Source: Cyanobacterium sp. T60_A2020_053 (GTDB taxonomy: Bacteria; Cyanobacteriota; Cyanobacteriia; Cyanobacteriales; Cyanobacteriaceae). From it: a stretch of DNA of 64,000 nucleotides. Location of the stretch: the NCBI GenBank assembly GCA_015272165.1, contig JACYMF010000012.1, forward strand, positions 1-64,000, written 5' to 3'. Shown one piece after another: positions 58,678 through 64,000 of the stretch. The notes beneath the pieces were generated by a model that made no database searches, had not been told where the DNA came from, and saw only the letters and a program-made list of their open reading frames with translations. The stretch's first letter is position 1, and the number at the start of each line of letters is the position of its first letter. The position numbers and the translations under genes are program-made.

Positions 58678-59460
58678 CTACTTTTGTTTCAAATCATATT
58701 CCATCAATTTAATTGATAGTAATAACTCTACAAAGGTGCGCTGAAATGTGTAATATAAACCGCGCCAACCGTCAAAAATTAATTGTTTATAAAACAGACA
58801 ATAAAAAAAGATGATGAAGGGCGCTATTACTTTACGTTGACGAATTTTATCCCTTAAATCTAATTCAGTGCTTGATGTTTGCCTTAATTTCTCTGTTTCT
58901 AGGTTTAAATATCTATCCTGCGCCCACAACCAGCGCCCGACTGACTTGCGGTCATCATGATATATGATTGATTTTAGTGTGCCATACTCTCCCTGTAGTT
59001 GCAAAATTTGAGTGTGACCATCATCAATATAGCGCCCTTCACCGTTTTTAAATAAGACGATGCGAGGGGTTAAGTTATCTTTGCGTAAAGGATGCCCAAA
59101 TACACAGTATTTAAAACCCACACTGTAACCGTTGTCAGAGGATGATGGGCTAAAAGATTTTAATTCAGTTAATAATTCTTCACTGAGAATATAATCAGCA
59201 TCAAGAGTTAATACCCATTCGGTTTTTACTTCATCTAAGCCAAAATTCCACTGTTGGGCATGGGTGTCAAAGGTGCGCTGAATAACCCGACATTGAGGAT
59301 ATTGGGCAATAATTTCTAAGGTTTTATCGTTACTGTAACTATCAATAATCACAATTTCTTTTGCCCATGTTAGACGTTGCAAAGTGCGCTGGATATTCGC
59401 TTCTTCGTTGTAAGTTAGAATTAGTGGGGTAACGTGATCGAGAAATTGTGTTTTATTCAT
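58678..59460 (-). CDS. glycosyltransferase family 2 protein
   Basis: 260 aa, GT-A fold. N-terminal PLILTYNEEANIQRTLQRLT and IVIIDSYSNDKTLEI bind the nucleotide sugar; LDADY (87-91) carries the DxD metal motif. Later WLWAQDRYLNLETEKLRQ and a hydrophobic C-terminal stretch (IAPFIIFFYCLFYKQLIF) suggest membrane association. It resembles the WaaE/KdtX-like branch acting on lipopolysaccharide cores, but substrate is uncertain. Divergent from arsM. Confidence 0.83.
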   Translation of the reverse strand: MNKTQFLDHVTPLILTYNEEANIQRTLQRLTWAKEIVIIDSYSNDKTLEIIAQYPQCRVIQRTFDTHAQQWNFGLDEVKTEWVLTLDADYILSEELLTELKSFSPSSSDNGYSVGFKYCVFGHPLRKDNLTPRIVLFKNGEGRYIDDGHTQILQLQGEYGTLKSIIYHDDRKSVGRWLWAQDRYLNLETEKLRQTSSTELDLRDKIRQRKVIAPFIIFFYCLFYKQLIFDGWRGLYYTFQRTFVELLLSIKLMEYDLKQK

Positions 59461-59558
59461 CGTTGATTCTGATAGCTTTGTCAGGTTAATTTAAGATTAA
59501 ATTAAGCGATATTCACTTAAACTATAAATTATTGCTAGTTCATTATAGGTGAGATTGT

Positions 59559-60725
59559 ATGGGATACGATGTAGAAACTTCGGTAATCAAGAGATATGAG
59601 GAGGGCGCTAAACAGCCTCAACCTAGTTTATGTTGTCCAACTCAATATGATGATCAATATCTCCAGATTATCCCTGATGAAATTATCGCCAAAGATTATG
59701 GTTGTGGTGATCCCACTCGCTACGTTAATCCGGGTGAAATTGTCCTTGATTTGGGATCGGGCGCTGGAAAAAACTGCTATATCATAGCTCAAAAGGTGGG
59801 CGCTACTGGTCAAGTAATCGGTGTTGATTTTAATGATGAAATGCTTAATCTTGCCCGTAAATATCAAGATCAAATTGCTGATCAATTAGGATACCATAAT
59901 GTGCAGTTTGTCAAGGGTAAAATTCAAGATTTAAAGTTACCTTTAGCCAAAGTTGAAGAATATTTATCTAATCATACTATTGCTAATTTAGACCAGTTAA
60001 GAGAGTTTGAGGGGATGGGCGCTTTTTGGCGTGAAAATGAGCCTTTAATTAATGATAATTCTATTGATGTGGTCGTTTCTAATTGTGTTTTAAATTTGGT
60101 TAAATCAGATGATAAAAGACAACTTTTTAACGAAATTTATCGAGTCTTAAAAAAAGGTGGTCGGGCAGTTATTTCTGATATAGTTTCTGATGAAAATATC
60201 CCCCAAGAAATGATGAATGATCCTGATCTATGGAGTGGTTGTTTGGCGGGCGCTTTTCGGGAAGATTTATTTTTGAAAATGTTTGCTGATGCTGGTTTTT
60301 ATGGTATAGAAATTATTGATCGTCAAGACACTCCTTGGCAGGTAATTAATGGTATTGAATTTCGATCTTTAACTGTTAGGGCTTATAAAGGTAAAGAGGG
60401 AGAATGCAAGGAAAGAAATCAAGCGGTAATTTATAAAGGTCCTTGGCGTAAGGTAGAAGATGATGATGGTCATGTGTTTTATCGGGGGGAAAGAATGGCG
60501 GTTTGTGATAAAACTTTTAATATTTTAACTGAGGAAAATAGCCCTTATCAAAATAGTATAATTCCTGTCTCTCCTTTACAAGAAATACCTTTAGAAAATG
60601 CTACTGATTTTAATTGTCAAACTAACAGAAGGGGGCAGAAAAAAGCAGCTTTAAGAAGTCCTCAAGAAACGAAAGGAAATTATTATATTGATAATAAAAT
60701 CGAGAGTAAACCTTCTTGTTGTTAA
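59559..60725 (+). CDS. arsM: arsenite methyltransferase (arsenosugar type)
   Basis: 388 aa. SAM-dependent methyltransferase with Cys25-Cys26 (LCCPTQ) at the N-terminus, YGCGDPTRYV with Cys49, SAM loop LDLGSGAGKN, VSNCVLNL and WSGCLAGAF, the conserved cysteines that bind As(III). The C-terminal third (AVIYKGPWRKVEDDDGHVFY then MAVCDKTF) is the extension of ArsM proteins paired with ArsS, and the last residues are PSCC. It methylates arsenite to dimethylarsenic, used for arsenosugars. The arsS gene follows 103 bases downstream. Confidence 0.92.
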   Translation: MGYDVETSVIKRYEEGAKQPQPSLCCPTQYDDQYLQIIPDEIIAKDYGCGDPTRYVNPGEIVLDLGSGAGKNCYIIAQKVGATGQVIGVDFNDEMLNLARKYQDQIADQLGYHNVQFVKGKIQDLKLPLAKVEEYLSNHTIANLDQLREFEGMGAFWRENEPLINDNSIDVVVSNCVLNLVKSDDKRQLFNEIYRVLKKGGRAVISDIVSDENIPQEMMNDPDLWSGCLAGAFREDLFLKMFADAGFYGIEIIDRQDTPWQVINGIEFRSLTVRAYKGKEGECKERNQAVIYKGPWRKVEDDDGHVFYRGERMAVCDKTFNILTEENSPYQNSIIPVSPLQEIPLENATDFNCQTNRRGQKKAALRSPQETKGNYYIDNKIESKPSCC

Positions 60726-60734
60726 TATCGCAGG

Positions 60735-60805
60735 TTTACCCTCACCCCCTCTGCCATAAAAAATTTACCCTCACCCCCAACCCCTCTCCCATAGGAGAGG
60801 GGAGT
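60735..60805. repeat. CCCCTCTCC hairpin module between arsM and arsS
   Basis: Two partial units: CCCTCACCCCCTCTGCC and CCCTCACCCCCAACCCCTCTC with CCATAGGAGAGGGG. CCCCTCTCC can pair with GGAGAGGGG. Placed between two genes that act together, as at 31.5 kb. Confidence 0.8.
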
Positions 60806-60828
60806 AATATCTCAAGCAAATAAAAAGA

Positions 60829-61818
60829 ATGATTTTAACTGAAAAAAAAGTAACTAATTTTAAGAACAAAGTAAAGCAATTAAAAAAAGATAAGATAACA
60901 GTATTACAAATTAATTTAGGGCGTAAATGTAATCTTAGTTGTAGTCATTGTCATGTGGAAGCATCGCCCATAAGAACAGAAGATTTAAGCGATAAAGTGG
61001 TTAATCAATTATTAGCGATAATTGATAAATTTCCACAAATTCAAACGGTGGATTTGACGGGGGGGGCGCCGGAAATGCACAATGGTTTTAGAGAGATTGT
61101 CATTCTAGCGAACAAAAAAAATAAGGAAGTTATTGTTAGGTCAAATTTAACTATTTTTTATGCTAATAGTTATGAAGATTTACCGCAATTTTTTGCTAAA
61201 AATAAAGTGAGAGTAGTGGCTTCTTTACCTTGTTACTTGGAGGATAATGTAGATAAACAGAGAGGAAAAGGTGTTTATCATGATTCTATCAGCGCCCTCC
61301 AAACTTTAAACAAACTTGGCTATGGTAGCAAAAAAGATTTGGTAATTGATTTAGTTTATAATCCACCATTACCGAAAGATAAAAATTTCAGGTTAACACC
61401 GAATCAACAACAACTAGAAAAAGATTATAAAAAATATTTACTGGATAATTTTGGTATTAAATTTAACCAACTATTAACTATCACTAATTTACCTATTGGT
61501 AGAACAAAGTTTTATTTAGATAAACATAATTTAACCGATAGTTATTTAGAATTTTTAGAAGATAACTTTAACTCAGCAACATTACCATTTTTAATGTGTA
61601 AAAATCAGTTATCGGTGGATTATTTAGGAAATATTTATGATTGTGACTTTAATCAAGTGACAGGAGTTAATTCTCTTAATGAAAAAAGAGAAAAAATCAC
61701 TTTAGAAACAATCTTAAAAGAGAATAATCTTGATATAATTAAAACAATTCAAACTCCCAATCATTGTTATGGATGCACCGCAGGGAGTGGCTCTAGTTGT
61801 GGGGGCGCTATTATTTAG
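60829..61818 (+). CDS. arsS: arsenosugar biosynthesis radical SAM protein ArsS
   Basis: 329 aa. Radical SAM iron-sulfur motif CNLSCSHC with Cys34, Cys38 and Cys41 inside LQINLGRKCNLSC; then DLTGGAPEMHNGFREIV and a C-terminal cysteine-rich region CYGCTAGSGSSCGGA. It transfers the 5'-deoxyadenosyl group onto dimethylarsenite, the step after ArsM in arsenosugar formation. Pairing with ArsM supports the assignment. It ends close to copy D of the three-hairpin element. Confidence 0.93.
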   Translation: MILTEKKVTNFKNKVKQLKKDKITVLQINLGRKCNLSCSHCHVEASPIRTEDLSDKVVNQLLAIIDKFPQIQTVDLTGGAPEMHNGFREIVILANKKNKEVIVRSNLTIFYANSYEDLPQFFAKNKVRVVASLPCYLEDNVDKQRGKGVYHDSISALQTLNKLGYGSKKDLVIDLVYNPPLPKDKNFRLTPNQQQLEKDYKKYLLDNFGIKFNQLLTITNLPIGRTKFYLDKHNLTDSYLEFLEDNFNSATLPFLMCKNQLSVDYLGNIYDCDFNQVTGVNSLNEKREKITLETILKENNLDIIKTIQTPNHCYGCTAGSGSSCGGAII

Positions 61819-62206
61819 GTAGGCGTGAATTTAAGTCGTTAGCTGAAAGTAGGCAATAGGTGAGCGTTTAAGTCATAAGGCAAGTTAAGTTAGATCAAGT
61901 CCATTTGATCAGCCGAAGGCTGCCGCTGCGCGATCACTTACAATTCAGTAATATCAATATTTTAGTTCAATTTATTGAACGAAAAACTGTTGGTTCCGTG
62001 TAATTCATTACACGGTGGGTAAATTGCGAAGATGCAATCTATTTATAACTAATTATCCGAACCTGATATTATATCCGTCTTAGCTTAGTTTTAATGAGAC
62101 AGAAAAGAAATCCACACCAAAATAGAGCAATTACCGTTAATAGTTATCAAAAATAATCTTTTAAAATATAACTAACAAAAGGAATTTTTCAGGAGCATAA
62201 AGAATT
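61819..62206. other. region between arsS and the site-2 protease gene
   Basis: Holds copy D of the three-hairpin element (listed separately). From 62041 to 62206 is an AT-rich leader with AGGAG near 62190, a ribosome binding site for the next gene at slightly long spacing. No gene seen. Confidence 0.6.
61891..62040. repeat. three-hairpin element, copy D
   Basis: Same orientation as copy A. TTTGATCAGCCGAAGGCTG then CCGCTGCGCGATCAC, GTTCAATTTATTGAAC (61964-61979) and CCGTGTAAT/ATTACACGG (61996-62015), ending GGTGGGTAAATTGCGAAGAT. Confidence 0.88.
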
Positions 62207-63325
62207 ATGAACGGTAACATCAGGGTAGGCAACTTATTTGGTATTCCCTTCTATATCAATCCCTCATGGTTTTTAGTATTAGGTTTAATGACACTCACCT
62301 ATGGGGGACAATTAGCATATAGTACAAGTCTATCAGGAATTTTCCCTTGGGTAGTGGGTTTAATGGCATCCCTACTGTTATTCGCTTCAGTATTAGCGCA
62401 CGAATTAGGGCATAGTTTCGTGGCAATTTCTCAGGGAATAGAAGTAAAATCCATCACTTTATTTATTTTCGGTGGTTTAGCATCTTTAGAAAGAGAGTCA
62501 AAAACTCCTGCGGGCGCTTTTTTTGTTGCCATTGCTGGACCTTTAGTTAGTATAATTCTATTCGGTTTATTTACCGCTATTCAAGTAACTACTCCTTTAC
62601 CAGTTGCTTTATCGTTAGTGGTATCTTTATTAGCTTACATTAATTTGATTTTGGCATTATTTAACATGATTCCGGGTTTACCCCTTGATGGTGGTAATGT
62701 CTTAAAAGCCATTGTCTGGAAAGTTACGGGAAATCCTCAAAAAGGTGTTATTTTTGCCAGTCGTTTTGGTCAATTTTTTGGCTGGAGTGCTGTGGTGGTG
62801 GGCGCTTTAGGCACTTTAGGCGTGATTCCTTTTGGTAATTTTTGGACTGTATTTATTGGTTGGTTTTTGTTACAAAATGCTGGAAATGCAGCCCAATCAG
62901 CACAGTTAGAAGATCGTTTAAACCACTATACAGCAGAAGATGCTCTTACTCCAGAAAGTCCAGTAGTTAAAGATAGCTTAACTTTGAGAGAATTTGCTAA
63001 TAATTATATTATCGGGAAGCAACCTTGGCGCAAGTTTTTAGTCACTGATGATAACGGTATTTTATCGGGAGTAATGGATATTGAAGATTTGAAGTCAACT
63101 TCTACTCATCTTTGGAATGAAACCCTGGTTAAGGATTTAATGAAATCCACTGAAGATGTTAAAACCGTTCACCATAACGTTACCCTGTTAGAAGTAGCCA
63201 AAATATTAGAACAACAAAAACAAACTGAATTAACAGTTATCAGGGAAGACGGTAGTGTTTTAGGGTTAATTGAGAAGCAAGGTATTATGAAATTTCTACA
63301 AACTACGGCGAAGGGTAATGGATAA
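62207..63325 (+). CDS. site-2 protease family protein with CBS domains
   Basis: 372 aa intramembrane metalloprotease (M50). The zinc motif HELGH is at 65-69 in ASVLAHELGHSFVAIS and the third ligand in NMIPGLPLDGGNVLKAIVWK. Six spans in the first 230 residues, then a CBS pair (about 245-370: DALTPESPVVKDSLTLREFA and VLGLIEKQGIMKFL) that may sense adenine nucleotides. This architecture is common in cyanobacteria and archaea, distinct from RseP because PDZ domains are absent. Substrates unknown. Confidence 0.9.
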   Translation: MNGNIRVGNLFGIPFYINPSWFLVLGLMTLTYGGQLAYSTSLSGIFPWVVGLMASLLLFASVLAHELGHSFVAISQGIEVKSITLFIFGGLASLERESKTPAGAFFVAIAGPLVSIILFGLFTAIQVTTPLPVALSLVVSLLAYINLILALFNMIPGLPLDGGNVLKAIVWKVTGNPQKGVIFASRFGQFFGWSAVVVGALGTLGVIPFGNFWTVFIGWFLLQNAGNAAQSAQLEDRLNHYTAEDALTPESPVVKDSLTLREFANNYIIGKQPWRKFLVTDDNGILSGVMDIEDLKSTSTHLWNETLVKDLMKSTEDVKTVHHNVTLLEVAKILEQQKQTELTVIREDGSVLGLIEKQGIMKFLQTTAKGNG

Positions 63326-63342
63326 TGGCAAACTGTTTACAT

Positions 63343-63468
63343 CCCACCGTGTAATGAATTACACGGCTAATACTATTTCGTTCAATAAATTGAACTAAGA
63401 CATTGATATTACTAATTTCTAAGTGATCGCGCAGCGGCAGCCTTCGGCTGATCAAGCGGATTTGATAT
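63343..63468. repeat. three-hairpin element, copy E (reverse)
   Basis: CCCACCGTGTAATGAATTAC at the left, GTTCAATAAATTGAAC in the middle and GCAGCGGCAGCCTTCGGCTG at the right. Between convergent genes for the site-2 protease and TsaD. The left end differs from the others after CCCACC. Confidence 0.85.
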
Positions 63469-63518
63469 GACATTTACTACACGGAAATAGTAAAACTTTA
63501 TAATTATCCATTGTCTTC

Positions 63519-64000
63519 CTAAGCTATGAAGAAATAAAGCTCATTAACTTTCTCCAGATTCATCCTCGATGATACTTCTAAAGTGAGAGAAGAGCGTTGC
63601 TGACGGCTAAAATGATCGGCGCCCGCACAAGCAATCATGGCGGCATTGTCAGTACAATATTTCAACGGGGGAAAATAAACAGCTAAATTATGTTGCGCAC
63701 AATGGTGCTGTAATTCTTCCCGTAAACCACTGTTAGCCGCTACTCCTCCCCCTACGGCAATGGTGTCTAAACCTAAATCAAGACACGCACGAATAGCTCT
63801 TTTTGTCAAGGCTTGAGCAACAGTTTTTTGAAAACTCGCACATAAATCAGCAATGGGTAAATTATCTTTTCCCTCCGACTTCTCCAGTTGCTTAACTAAT
63901 CGTAACACAGCCGTTTTTAAACCGCTAAAGCTGGAATCATAGGGGTGAAAGCCTTGATTATTAGGTAAAGAAACGCGCCCTTCTGGCAATTTAAAGGCTT
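63519..64000 (-). CDS. tsaD: tRNA N6-adenosine threonylcarbamoyltransferase TsaD, 3' part
   Basis: Cut by the window edge; about 160 C-terminal residues are visible, in frame to base 64000 (the first complete codons read AFKLPEGRVSLP). TsaD, with TsaB and TsaE, makes t6A37 in ANN-decoding tRNAs. Family stretches: FSGLKTAVLRL, DLCASFQKTVAQALTKRAIR, IAVGGGVAANSGLREEL and YCTDNAAMIACAGADHF, including the ATP-binding GGGVAAN. The end is intact at the TAG/TAA region near 63519. The N-terminal metal site is outside. Confidence 0.93.
   Translation of the reverse strand, partial: AFKLPEGRVSLPNNQGFHPYDSSFSGLKTAVLRLVKQLEKSEGKDNLPIADLCASFQKTVAQALTKRAIRACLDLGLDTIAVGGGVAANSGLREELQHHCAQHNLAVYFPPLKYCTDNAAMIACAGADHFSRQQRSSLTLEVSSRMNLEKVNELYFFIA

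Overview
The window is a piece of an AT-rich cyanobacterial chromosome. The tmRNA carries a cyanobacterial-type tag (ANNIVPFARKAAPVAA). A 38-codon petG encodes a cytochrome b6f subunit. An NtcA-type site lies upstream of an ammonium transporter. Many small proteins belong to families found mainly in cyanobacteria (DUF2555, DUF3318, DUF3134, DUF1818, DUF3067, DUF2358, NrtS-like). I saw no copy of the usual cyanobacterial repeat HIP1 (GCGATCGC). Instead the motif AGCGCCC, often extended to AGCGCCCNYCRCC, occurs every few hundred bases. The composition fits a unicellular Geminocystis/Cyanobacterium-like lineage, but that placement is inference.

Layout. 0.2-3.3 kb: purK, an orphan polysaccharide-type ABC ATPase and an inositol monophosphatase, all minus. 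3.3-4.3 kb: a glycosidase remnant, ssrA and a run of small hairpins. 4.6-12.3 kb: cdsA, cysK, an atypical metallo-beta-lactamase-fold protein, a sterol desaturase/SDR fusion, cobA and aat. 12.6-26 kb: kinase A with a DUF2358 gene, gcvH, amt, recR, ybaB, mazG, glmM, a polysaccharide polymerase-like membrane protein, a PatD-like gene and rel. 26.2-28.9 kb: a toxin-antitoxin island (MNT-HEPN, HicBA, PIN pair, solitary MNT) flanked by a 38-bp direct repeat. 29.0-33.3 kb: a minus-strand cluster of vWA protein, PP2C phosphatase and YegI-like kinase (TerY-P-like triad), preceded by two duplicated coiled-coil membrane proteins and interrupted by hairpin repeats.

33.6-49.7 kb: rnc, hemJ, coaBC with DUF2555, a SPOR-like protein, kinase B (paralogue of kinase A), accC, a WcaF-like acetyltransferase, petG, an orphan parA, a group-2 sigma factor, nrtS-like, DUF2993 and a fructosamine-kinase-family gene. 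49.8-64 kb: a truncated solute-binding protein, a beta-hydroxyacid dehydrogenase, rpsF, tRNA-Pro(GGG), DUF3067, cutA, sufE, a DUF433/DUF5615 toxin-antitoxin pair, a glycosyltransferase, the arsenosugar pair arsM-arsS, a site-2 protease and the 3' part of tsaD.

Most genes are housekeeping genes in short units. The accessory content is concentrated at 26-33 kb and in the repeats. Two small mobile-looking families stand out. One is a 193-bp element with terminal inverted repeats and target duplications (2 copies). The other is a three-hairpin element of about 120-150 bp (5 copies, all 3' of genes). Both have rewritten the C-terminus of a protein. The intergenic DNA is otherwise a mosaic of short tandem heptamers and purine-rich repeats.
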